From positions 1 through 9,005 of the forward strand of contig DAOVYZ010000106.1 in assembly GCA_030635365.1 (NCBI GenBank): DNA of 9,005 nucleotides, read 5' to 3'. A program made the position numbers and the translations under genes. How positions within the stretch are numbered: position 1 is the first letter of the stretch; every line of letters starts with the position of its first letter. Positions 1-6,392 of this stretch are shown in pieces. The notes under the pieces were generated by a model. That model saw only the letters and a list, made by a program, of their open reading frames with translations. It was not told the origin of the DNA and made no database searches. The stretch is from Bacteroidales bacterium (GTDB lineage Bacteria > Bacteroidota > Bacteroidia > Bacteroidales > UBA12077).

Positions 1-1
1 A

Positions 2-568
2 TATGAGAGTTCCTCTAAGAAGATTAAGAATTTAATCCAATCAAGCATTTATAAAAGTTTAATAAAAAATTTCAATGGAGCAATCTCTGATTTAGATTTA
101 GCGGTAAAAATTGAACCTAACAATTTTCTAATTTACTTCTGTAGAGCAAATATTCGTTCTGAAATGATTGACTACATAAAACTACTTGAACAAGAAAATG
201 AAGTAATGCTAATTAACCCAATAAATAATAACAATAATGTTAGCACTTTAAGGTCAAAGGTAAATTATACCGATTATAATAATGTTATATCCGATTATAT
301 AAAATCATTGGAAATTGCACCTAATTTTATATTTTCTGCATATAATTTAGCAAATACTTATTTAAAAACACGAAATTACAGGAATGCTATTAATGTTTAT
401 AATAAAGTAATAAAAAGAGAACCTATTTTTGCAGAAGCATTCTACAACCGCGGTTTAACATATATATATTTAAAGGAATCAGAAAATGGTTGTATGGATA
501 TGAGTGTTTCGGGTGAATTAGGTTTACAAAAATCATATACTGTAATAGCACGTTTTTGCGAAAACTAA
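2..568 (+). CDS. TPR-repeat protein, 3' part only (5' end outside window)
   Basis: The reading frame is open from base 2 with no stop, so the ATG at 164 is an internal methionine and the real start lies upstream of the window. The visible 188 residues contain tetratricopeptide-type helix pairs: one with ISDLDLAVKIEPNN (near residues 27-40), then after a low-complexity Asn-rich linker (INPINNNNN) two more, VISDYIKSLEIAPNF and NAINVYNKVIKREP followed by AEAFYNRGLTYIYL. The end, ESENGCMDMSVSGELG then a short helix ending FCEN, resembles the C-terminal cap of long Bacteroidota TPR proteins, where a similar GC-DMS-AGELG stretch closes the repeat array. TPRs are protein-binding scaffolds; no enzymatic domain is visible, and partner and location cannot be told from this part. 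It converges on the PD40 gene; its stop codon is overlapped by the terminator hairpin. Confidence 0.85.
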   Translation, partial: YESSSKKIKNLIQSSIYKSLIKNFNGAISDLDLAVKIEPNNFLIYFCRANIRSEMIDYIKLLEQENEVMLINPINNNNNVSTLRSKVNYTDYNNVISDYIKSLEIAPNFIFSAYNLANTYLKTRNYRNAINVYNKVIKREPIFAEAFYNRGLTYIYLKESENGCMDMSVSGELGLQKSYTVIARFCEN

Positions 569-597
569 ATAAAGCCAACATATTGTTGACTTTATTT
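567..597. terminator. Hairpin terminator shared by two convergent genes
   Basis: Left arm 567-580 and right arm 584-597 pair over 14 positions with one mismatch (C575/A589) around a 3-nt TAT loop. The arms end in A- and T-rich stretches, so either transcript would carry a U-rich 3' side. The left arm overlaps the TAA of the TPR gene (566-568), and the hairpin lies 31 bp beyond the stop of the opposite gene. Bidirectional use is inferred from this placement. Confidence 0.6.
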
Positions 598-627
598 CTG
601 ATAAAAAATCTGGATATCAAATTATAA

Positions 628-1632
628 TCAAAACTCAGCTGTATTTTTAAGATTCTTAATAAAATCTACTCTTACCCAATAGATATCGCTATTACCATTC
701 TGAGGTAAATTATAAAATTCGGACATATTTTTAACAGATTTATAAATATTGATATTTTTATCAGCAGGTATTTTTGCAGACATATAAAAAAAGAATTTAC
801 CATCTGGTGATATAGATGGAGACCATTCATTCATATTTTCAGTATTTACAATTGCCCCCATATTAATTGGCTTACTCCATTTATCTTCTTCATTTCTGAA
901 GAATATATAATAATCAGTACCTCCATAAGCGTCAGTCATTCCAAACATTGGAACAATAATAACTGATTCATCCCTAGCAATGAGAGTATTAAATCTTCCT
1001 CTTCCTAAATTTACAGCATCAATTTTCTTGGGGTCTGTATATTTACCATTTACATACTTTGACCTATAAATAAATTCATCATTCAATTCTGCATCAAAAT
1101 GAGTATAATACATTGTTCCATCATTTGTTACACTTGGGAAATATTCGCGACTATCTGTATTAACAGGTGCTCCAATATTATATGGAGTCCCCCAACCATC
1201 TCCTTCCCTTTCGGCTACCCAAATATCTATATTCTCATTTTTTGTGGAATCTTTAGGCATATTTGAAACAAAAAATAGTTTTTTGCCATCAGGTGATATA
1301 TGAGGTTCAAAGTATAAATAATCAGGGTTTTGACAAAATTCTAAAACTTCCGGCTCTGTCCATTTACCATTCTCCAACTTGGTAACCAGAATTGTTGCAA
1401 ACTTAAAATTATTCATTTCCCTACAAAAGTAAATTTCTTCACCATCAGGAGTTATAGCAATATCCCTATCTCCTGCTCCGGTTGAAATAATCCCAGGAGC
1501 AAATAGTAAAGAAGAGTCACCCGGTAATTCCTGCCCTAGATATTCTCCCGACAAATCAGGAAATTTATATTCATTAGGTTGATTGGTGCAAGAAAAAAGA
1601 ACAATTACTGAAAGATAGATTAGTTTTTTCAT
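628..1632 (-). CDS. PD40-type beta-propeller lipoprotein
   Basis: 334 residues. A lipoprotein signal is present: two lysines, a hydrophobic stretch and LFSC with the acylated cysteine at residue 15, so the protein should be anchored in a membrane facing the periplasm or surface. The body has repeated PD40 (TolB/WD40-like propeller) units with the S/T-PDG core: AITPDGEEIYFC near 59-70, HISPDGKKLFFVS near 111-123, a divergent SVTNDGTMYYTHF near 167-179, and SISPDGKFFFYMSA near 273-286. The N-terminal FAPGIIST and C-terminal DIYWV are usual in this Bacteroidota family. Such proteins are mostly of unknown role; some relatives carry OmpA domains, absent here. The ATG at 1632 is supported by the signal peptide directly after it. 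It lies 116 bp downstream of the peroxidase gene on the same strand, with only a weak terminator between, so some read-through is possible. No clear promoter was found. Confidence 0.85.
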   Translation of the reverse strand: MKKLIYLSVIVLFSCTNQPNEYKFPDLSGEYLGQELPGDSSLLFAPGIISTGAGDRDIAITPDGEEIYFCREMNNFKFATILVTKLENGKWTEPEVLEFCQNPDYLYFEPHISPDGKKLFFVSNMPKDSTKNENIDIWVAEREGDGWGTPYNIGAPVNTDSREYFPSVTNDGTMYYTHFDAELNDEFIYRSKYVNGKYTDPKKIDAVNLGRGRFNTLIARDESVIIVPMFGMTDAYGGTDYYIFFRNEEDKWSKPINMGAIVNTENMNEWSPSISPDGKFFFYMSAKIPADKNINIYKSVKNMSEFYNLPQNGNSDIYWVRVDFIKNLKNTAEF

Positions 1633-1695
1633 TTATTATGTATTTTTAAGATTTAATTATATGATGACAATAAACCCCTTTACCCTAAAATAAAC

Positions 1696-1723
1696 AAAAA
1701 AAATCAACCAATATTGGAATATT
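1696..1723 (-). terminator. Weak possible terminator after the peroxidase gene
   Basis: On the minus strand, a short AT-rich dyad (1708-1723, including the perfect palindrome CCAATATTGG at 1708-1717) is followed after four bases by eight T residues (1703 to 1696). The stem is short and weak, so termination may be partial. The call depends mainly on position, 26-53 bp beyond the stop codon of the peroxidase gene. Confidence 0.3.
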
Positions 1724-1748
1724 ATATATGAAAATATGATTCTTCCAT

Positions 1749-2291
1749 TTAATTTTCAATCCAACTTACTATCTTTTTACTTAAAGGATTAGTTCTAGGA
1801 TTTGCAGAATCAACTAATTTGCCTTCTTCATTGATCATATATTTCTGGAAATTCCATTTTACTTTCGAGTCCATTTTCCCATTTAGCTCTTTTTCTGTTA
1901 ACCACTTATATAAAGGATGAATATCTTCTCCTTTAACAAATATTTTCGACATCATAGGAAATGTAACATTATATTTTGATGTACAGAATCTTTTTATCTT
2001 CTTATCTGACCCCGGCTCTTGATTCATAAAATCATTAGATGGAAAACCAATAACTACAAAGTTATCAGAATTATACTTTTCATAAAGCCTTTGCAAATCT
2101 TCGTACTGCGGAGTTAATCCACATTTTGAAGCTGTATTTACTACTAAAACTTTTTTTCCCTTAAATGTCGATAAATTTAAATCCTCACCATCTATTGTTT
2201 TTACAGTAAAATCATGAAATGATTTTTCTTGCGCCATTGCCGAAAACAAGAAAGCAATTATAACTATTACTGATAAGTTTATTTTTTTCAT
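1749..2291 (-). CDS. Exported glutathione-peroxidase-family thiol peroxidase
   Basis: 180 residues with the GPx thioredoxin fold. It reduces hydroperoxides; in bacteria most such enzymes use thioredoxin, not glutathione. Seen: a Sec signal peptide (residues 1-20, ending SAMA before QEK), so the mature protein should be periplasmic; the peroxidatic cysteine in NTASKCGLT (C57); the GFPSNDF..QEPG loop (82-94); a second cysteine C103 in RFCTSKYNVTFP, the place of the resolving cysteine in two-cysteine plant-type GPx enzymes; and WNFQKY (146-151) with the catalytic Trp and Asn. The residue usually Gln in the loop (consensus FPCNQF) is Asp here (D87). The length is typical once the signal peptide is removed. 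The start is fixed by the signal peptide. A role in protection of the cell envelope from peroxides is inferred. Confidence 0.92.
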   Translation of the reverse strand: MKKINLSVIVIIAFLFSAMAQEKSFHDFTVKTIDGEDLNLSTFKGKKVLVVNTASKCGLTPQYEDLQRLYEKYNSDNFVVIGFPSNDFMNQEPGSDKKIKRFCTSKYNVTFPMMSKIFVKGEDIHPLYKWLTEKELNGKMDSKVKWNFQKYMINEEGKLVDSANPRTNPLSKKIVSWIEN

Positions 2292-2315
2292 AACATTAAT
2301 TTAAAATGTTTAACC

Positions 2316-2323
2316 CCAAGCTA
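2316..2323 (-). promoter_or_regulatory. Possible -7 element of the peroxidase gene
   Basis: TAGCTTGG on the minus strand matches the Bacteroidota -7 consensus TAnnTTTG at all but one fixed base and would place the transcript start about 20 nt before the ATG at 2291. No good TTTG -33 element was found at the right spacing, so this is tentative. Confidence 0.25.
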
Positions 2324-2367
2324 TGCAATTAAATTGAAAAATTAAAACTAACTGAAGGATAGTTAAG

Positions 2368-2488
2368 TAATAACAAAGTTATTAATGTCAACCCTTCGGG
2401 TTCAGCCCACTTCAAATGCTTTGCATTATGAATATATCGGTTAAATACTTAAAAAGAACAATTGAAATCTTAATGCATAATGTGGGTT
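2368..2488. repeat. Cluster of hairpins with an outer inverted repeat (REP/MITE-like)
   Basis: This makes up most of the 249-bp gene-free stretch between the beta-barrel and peroxidase genes. Three perfect short hairpins, each with a 3-nt loop, follow one another: TAATAAC/GTTATTA (2368-2384), AACCC-TTC-GGGTT (2390-2402) and AATGC-TTT-GCATT (2415-2427). In addition CCCAC (2406-2410) and CATTATG (2424-2430) are matched in inverted order by CATAATG (2476-2482) overlapping GTGGG (2482-2486), giving an imperfect outer inverted repeat. No transposase and no convincing ORF is present. It could be a REP/MITE-like element or a structured 3' region of the beta-barrel transcript; the sequence alone does not decide. 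Confidence 0.45.
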
Positions 2489-2540
2489 AAAATACTAAGT
2501 CTATTTCTAAACACTAAATATTTTAATATGTTCATAAATG

Positions 2541-3197
2541 CTATTCTCTATTATCAAGAAAGAAATACGAAACTAAAAAACTCCAAAGTTGGCTTTGAGA
2601 ATTTCTAAATTCAGTAGTTTCAGTAGTTTTGAACAAATCTGTAAATGTACGTTGATACCTCACTCCTACCTGAAACTCTCCAACACCGGTATAATAAATA
2701 ATACCTAATTCGCCAAGTCCACTATAGTCGAAAGCATTTTCCACTTTCTTTTCATAATATTCACGCCTATATAATTCGTTATTTACTACAAGATCCTCTT
2801 TTTCTGATAGCAAATAAGCAACCGAAGTTCCCAGATTTACATAATATTTGATCTTAAGCCGTTTTCCCATCACAATTTGAGTAATAAATGGTAATTCAAT
2901 ATAATTTAATGACCTTTTATATGAGTTATTTATCGTATCAAGATCCTCAGTCCAACCTTTTTGACAAAAATTTAATTCAAGTTGTAATCCAAATAATTTT
3001 TCATTTCTATGTTTATATACTAAACCACCAGAATATCCCAGATTAATCCCTTGACTAATTCCCGGCTTAAAACTAACTGATGAATTATTTATACCTTGCT
3101 TTATACCAAATGCATATCGAGGTTTAAATTCATCAGACTGCGCGCAAACTTCAAACCCTGCATATAAAATAAATAGAACTATAATTACTTTTTTCAA
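2541..3197 (-). CDS. PorT-like outer-membrane beta-barrel protein
   Basis: 218 residues if read from TTG at 3197. From that codon the protein begins with two lysines, a hydrophobic core and VCAQ before SDEF, a standard Sec signal peptide. The in-frame ATG at 3263 would add 22 residues of AT-rich, poorly protein-like sequence and bury the signal. A perfect -7 promoter element lies between the two candidates, so only the TTG start would be on the transcript. The mature part starts with YAFGIKQGIN and alternates amphipathic strands (GLQLELNF, YIELPFITQIV, YYVNLGTSVAYLL, GELGIIYY, FQVGVRYQRTF, LWSFLVSYFF), as in the PorT/OMP_b-brl_2 type of about eight strands, ending with aromatic residues typical of barrel ends. 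Family members are mostly of unknown role; PorT itself takes part in type IX secretion in Porphyromonas, but that specific role is not implied. It is divergent from the GH9 gene. Confidence 0.8.
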   Translation of the reverse strand: MKKVIIVLFILYAGFEVCAQSDEFKPRYAFGIKQGINNSSVSFKPGISQGINLGYSGGLVYKHRNEKLFGLQLELNFCQKGWTEDLDTINNSYKRSLNYIELPFITQIVMGKRLKIKYYVNLGTSVAYLLSEKEDLVVNNELYRREYYEKKVENAFDYSGLGELGIIYYTGVGEFQVGVRYQRTFTDLFKTTETTEFRNSQSQLWSFLVSYFFLDNRE

Positions 3198-3225
3198 GAT
3201 AGATATATTTTTAATTTTGGTGAAG

Positions 3226-3233
3226 CAAATATA
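3226..3233 (-). promoter_or_regulatory. -7 promoter element of the beta-barrel gene
   Basis: TATATTTG on the minus strand is a full match to the Bacteroidota -7 consensus TAnnTTTG. It lies 28 bp upstream of the TTG start at 3197 and inside the longer reading that begins at 3263, which argues against the longer start. The nearest TTTG upstream is 27 nt away, beyond the usual spacing of about 20, so the -33 part is weak or absent. Confidence 0.45.
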
Positions 3234-3410
3234 ATTAATAGTAATGTAAATTATATGTTGCAAAAAAAAATCTTTAATTACTTTTATCTATTTATTCATT
3301 ATTTTGATATTTTTACACCACAGTAGTGGAAATTAATTACAGATTGATATTTAAAAAAGGAAAAAATCTAAGAAAATCACGATCAAATTTCGAGCAAGCA
3401 AACAATACGC

Positions 3411-3428
3411 ACCCTAAAGTACTGGGGT
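3411..3428 (+). other. Small hairpin upstream of the GH9 gene
   Basis: ACCCTA (3411-3416) pairs with TGGGGT (3423-3428), including one G-T pair, around a 6-nt loop, 37 bp before the GH9 start codon. There is no T run, so it is not a terminator. It might be leader structure or an operator half-site pair. Apart from it and a 4-bp CCAC/GTGG dyad at 3318-3329, the 201-bp divergent region 3264-3464 shows no promoter I can place with confidence for the plus strand. Confidence 0.25.
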
Positions 3429-3464
3429 TAATAATTTATATTAGTAAAACTTAAACAACATCTT

Positions 3465-5255
3465 ATGAAACAATTTTATTTTATTGCACTAATTATTACA
3501 GGAGCATTATTTACAGAATGTGCCAACAACAAAAATGATAAAAACAGCAATTTACTTGTTAACCATATAGGTTACGACATTAAAGGTGTAAAGAAAGTAA
3601 TTCTGCAAACTACTTCAGATAATATTCCTGAAACCTTCAATATAATTGATTCTCAAAACAAAGTAGTGTTTACCGGTACTTTTCAAAAAGGAGGAAAAAT
3701 TGATAGCTGGCATACCGGAAATGCATTTGAAGGTGATTTTTCTTCATTTTGTGACAGTGGGATATATCAGGTTACAGTAATACCTGGTAAGCAAACCTTT
3801 ACAAGTGAAGAATTCCTCATTAAGAAAAACATTTTAACTGAAAAATGCTTACCGCTTTTAATTGATGGTTTTGTAAACGTAAGATGTGTTGGGGAATATG
3901 ATGAAACGGATAAAGAAATGAGTTTTTTTGGCGACAGAAAAGATATTGTCAATGTTCATGGAGGATGGTATGATGCAACAGGGGAAAAGGGTAAATATCT
4001 TAGTCATCTATGTTTCACCAATTTTATGCTTCCGCAACAAACACCAATGTTTGTCTGGAATATGCTGGAATCTACGGAATTATTAATTAATAATGGCACA
4101 TGTAGTAAATATACTATTGACAAGCTAATGCAAGAAACTACTTTTGGCGCAGATTTTCTTGTTAGGATGATGGATCCTGAGGGCTATTTCTATACTACCA
4201 TTTTCGCCAATTGGTCATGTGATCCTGAGAAACGGGAAATTTGTGCATACGAAGGGCAGCATGGAAACAAAACTACAGATTACCAAGCAGGTTTCCGTGA
4301 GGGTGCCGGAATTACAATAGCTGCATTAGCCAGAGCCAGTAAGGACTTAAAAGCAGGAGAATATTCTTCCGAAACTTACCTGAAAACAGCTATAAAAGGA
4401 TTCGAACATCTTATTAAACATAACTCTGAATATATTGATGATGGAAAAGAAAATATTCTTGATGATTACTGTGCTTTAATGGCTGCAACAGAATTATATG
4501 ATGCTACTAATGATTTAAAATACAGAGATTACGCTCGTTTAAGAGCTAATCAACTAATTGCAAGATTAAGTACTAACAAAGACTTTGAAAATTGGTGGAG
4601 AGCAGACGAAAATGGAGATCGCCCATATTTTCATGGAGCAGAGGCTGGTTTGCCTATAATTGCTTTGTGCCGTTATTTAGATGTGGAAAATAAAGAGAAG
4701 TACCGTTCTATTGCTATAAATGCCATACAAAAATCTGTAGATTTTGAGTTAACAATTACTAATGAAGTAAACAACCCATTTGGTTATGCAAGGCAATATA
4801 TTAAAGCTACAAATGAATTAACAAAGCGATCATCATTTTTTATACCTCATAATAACGAATCAGGGTATTGGTGGCAAGGTGAAAATGCCCGGATTGCATC
4901 ATTAGCAAGTGCTTTAAATATGGCTTTACCTTATTTGAATGAATCTCAAAAAAAATATGCAAAAGAATATGCTGCGGATCAGATTAACTGGATTTTAGGA
5001 TTAAATCCTTATAATGTATGTATGCTGGACGGTATTGGAAAATATAATCCAAAATATATCGAGTCTATTGAAAATTTAAATGTTCGCGGCGGAGTTTGTA
5101 ATGGAATATCAGCTGGATTTACTGACGAAACAGATATTGCCTTTAGGCCTTTGCCGTATGACGAAAGTACAGATCATCGTTGGAGATGGTCTGAACAATG
5201 GACATTACACGGATCTTGGCTTATGTTAGCCACAGTAGGTAAATCCTCAAATTAA
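3465..5255 (+). CDS. Glycoside hydrolase family 9 protein with N-terminal Ig-like domain
   Basis: 596 residues. GH9 enzymes cleave beta-1,4-glucan or related beta-linked sugars with inversion. The N-terminus (1-19) is a signal sequence ending FTEC, probably a lipoprotein, though Glu before the cysteine is unusual. An Ig-like CelD_N domain follows (about 28-122, starting LLVNHIGYD). The (alpha/alpha)6 catalytic domain runs from about 125 to 592. Visible motifs are GGWYDATGEKGKYLSH (166-181), in the place of the classical DAGD base motif, FFIPHNNESGYWWQGENAR (458-476), DQINWILGLNPY (505-516), and WRWSEQW (573-579) with E577 as the likely acid. The classical HHR and NE motifs are not present in standard form, which marks a divergent Bacteroidota GH9 branch; the substrate cannot be assigned. 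No SusC/SusD genes flank it, so it is not in an obvious polysaccharide utilisation locus. Confidence 0.88.
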   Translation: MKQFYFIALIITGALFTECANNKNDKNSNLLVNHIGYDIKGVKKVILQTTSDNIPETFNIIDSQNKVVFTGTFQKGGKIDSWHTGNAFEGDFSSFCDSGIYQVTVIPGKQTFTSEEFLIKKNILTEKCLPLLIDGFVNVRCVGEYDETDKEMSFFGDRKDIVNVHGGWYDATGEKGKYLSHLCFTNFMLPQQTPMFVWNMLESTELLINNGTCSKYTIDKLMQETTFGADFLVRMMDPEGYFYTTIFANWSCDPEKREICAYEGQHGNKTTDYQAGFREGAGITIAALARASKDLKAGEYSSETYLKTAIKGFEHLIKHNSEYIDDGKENILDDYCALMAATELYDATNDLKYRDYARLRANQLIARLSTNKDFENWWRADENGDRPYFHGAEAGLPIIALCRYLDVENKEKYRSIAINAIQKSVDFELTITNEVNNPFGYARQYIKATNELTKRSSFFIPHNNESGYWWQGENARIASLASALNMALPYLNESQKKYAKEYAADQINWILGLNPYNVCMLDGIGKYNPKYIESIENLNVRGGVCNGISAGFTDETDIAFRPLPYDESTDHRWRWSEQWTLHGSWLMLATVGKSSN

Positions 5256-5342
5256 TAAACAATTTATATGATTTAATAAAATACATAACTTACAAATTCT
5301 TTATAAGGTTAACAATTCCTGCTTGAGAAAGTGTCTTTTAAG

Positions 5343-5376
5343 AATTTGACAAAATCAAATTTGTTCTATAACTTGG
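5343..5376 (+). promoter_or_regulatory. Putative promoter with overlapping dyad before the 7-TM gene
   Basis: TTTG (5345-5348) and TAACTTGG (5369-5376, one mismatch to TAnnTTTG) are separated by 20 nt, the Bacteroidota spacing. The transcript would start within about 10 nt of the ATG at 5386, giving a very short leader. The -33 element lies inside a perfect 7-bp inverted repeat, AATTTGA (5343-5349) and TCAAATT (5355-5361) with a 5-nt spacer, which could be an operator. Both points are pattern-based inference. Confidence 0.35.
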
Positions 5377-5385
5377 TATTATATT

Positions 5386-6144
5386 ATGATATTTGAACAA
5401 CCTTCTATATTTCCTTTTGGCTTGCGTATTGATGAGCCCGTTACGACATTAACAGACTTAATGGTATCGTTTGTATGCTTTTATGCTTTTTACAAACTAA
5501 ACAAAATTGAGGTAAAAAATAAAGTACACTTGTATTTAAAGTATTACTTTTTAAGTATGGGAGTTGCAACTGCAGTTGGTGGAATAGTCGGACATGGCTT
5601 TCTTTATTTATTTGATGTACAATGGAACCCTCCTGAGGGTTTCGTAAACATTATTGCAAGAATATTTGGTGAGGATTTATTGAAAGATATTGCTAATCCA
5701 TGGAAACTGCCCGGATGGCTTACAAGTATGTTTTCAATTGCTTTAGTAGAACGTGCTGCTATTGAATATGCCAGGCCTATTATAAACAAAAAGGTAGGAA
5801 CTTTTTTTGCCTGGTTAAATGTTATTGAACTGCTCACCTTTGTTACCATAACATTTGCAACTTTAAACTTTTTCTTTGTCGAGGTACATTCAGCATATGG
5901 ATTATTAATTGTAGTTTCCGGTTTTAACCTTGTTATATATCTAAAAACAAAAAAGAAAGGGAGCAAATTATTTCTGATTGCAGTAGGCTTTTCTGCAATC
6001 GGAGCTTTATTTTTTATGAATAAATGGGGTATTAGCCCATGGTTCAATCATTTTGATATAAGCCACATATTTATGACCTTTAGTGCTATCTATTTTTACA
6101 TTGGAACCAAAGAGATACTATCAGATCCCGTTTTATCTAAATAA
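5386..6144 (+). CDS. Unrecognised seven-helix integral membrane protein
   Basis: 252 residues; I cannot name the family with certainty. About seven hydrophobic segments are visible, near 20-37, 52-76, 111-128, 139-163, 168-186, 195-211 and 220-241, with a positive loop KTKKKGSK at 187-194. There is no signal peptide. Polar residues sit in or beside helices: E17 and D24, S57 and H70 (GGIVGHGF), E122 (VERAAIEYA), E166 and H168 (VEVHSAYG), and H222, D224 and H227 (NHFDISH) in the last helix. Acid and histidine residues in seven helices recall the CREST group (alkaline ceramidases, PAQR/hemolysin III proteins), which are membrane metal hydrolases, but the last-helix spacing here (H-x4-H, or D-x2-H) does not fit their H-x3-H rule, so this is only a hypothesis. 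It is 130 bp downstream of GH9 on the same strand, appears to have its own promoter, and ends at a strong terminator. Confidence 0.8.
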   Translation: MIFEQPSIFPFGLRIDEPVTTLTDLMVSFVCFYAFYKLNKIEVKNKVHLYLKYYFLSMGVATAVGGIVGHGFLYLFDVQWNPPEGFVNIIARIFGEDLLKDIANPWKLPGWLTSMFSIALVERAAIEYARPIINKKVGTFFAWLNVIELLTFVTITFATLNFFFVEVHSAYGLLIVVSGFNLVIYLKTKKKGSKLFLIAVGFSAIGALFFMNKWGISPWFNHFDISHIFMTFSAIYFYIGTKEILSDPVLSK

Positions 6145-6147
6145 ACT

Positions 6148-6180
6148 ACTATGGACTGAAAGTGCCATAGTTTTATTTTT
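6148..6180 (+). terminator. Intrinsic terminator of the 7-TM gene
   Basis: ACTATGG (6148-6154) pairs perfectly with CCATAGT (6165-6171). The loop can extend the stem with ACT/AGT and one bulged G, leaving a GAA loop. TTTATTTTT follows at 6172-6180. It begins 4 bp after the TAA of the membrane-protein gene. Confidence 0.85.
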
Positions 6181-6186
6181 CGAATG

Positions 6187-6274
6187 AAATTCGTTAAATA
6201 TCATTTTGGCTCAAACCGGAAGCAATTTCGTTGAATAATTTCCATGAGAGTACAAATCCGGTGTCAAATTCGTT
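6187..6274. repeat. Three degenerate AAATTCGTT repeats
   Basis: AAATTCGTT at 6187-6195, AATTTCGTT at 6224-6232 and AAATTCGTT at 6266-6274 are spaced 37 and 42 bp apart, each followed by an A-rich stretch. ACCGGA (6215-6220) and TCCGGT (6257-6262) lie between them and are inverted copies of each other. The first copy is also part of a small hairpin, CGAAT-GAA-ATTCG (6181-6193). The rest of the gene-free stretch 6181-6392 shows no ORF, and no terminator for the hydrolase-like gene was seen there. Confidence 0.3.
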
Positions 6275-6392
6275 TAACAAATACCAAATCACAAAACCCA
6301 AACATTAAACCTGCATTCGTAAACTTTTATTAAATAGAACAGTAAAGGCCTTACAGAGTTATAGTGTCGCAGATAATTTAGTTTATTATTTA

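Noticed and set aside
164..568. TPR protein starting at ATG 164
   Set aside because: The frame is open back to base 2 and the upstream codons encode another TPR-like helix pair (ISDLDLAVKIEPNN), so 164 is an internal Met.
423..620. 65-codon minus-strand ORF
   Set aside because: It is antisense to the conserved end of the TPR gene, has no recognisable motif, and runs through the terminator hairpin.
2428..2490. 20-codon plus-strand ORF in the hairpin region
   Set aside because: It is very short, has no recognisable product, and overlaps the inverted repeat; chance is a sufficient explanation.
3767..3952. 61-codon minus-strand ORF
   Set aside because: It lies entirely antisense to the GH9 gene and shows no family resemblance.
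5604..6047. 147-codon minus-strand ORF
   Set aside because: It lies fully inside the membrane-protein gene on the other strand. Its residues look like an antisense translation of hydrophobic codons, while the plus-strand product has coherent helices and a matching terminator.
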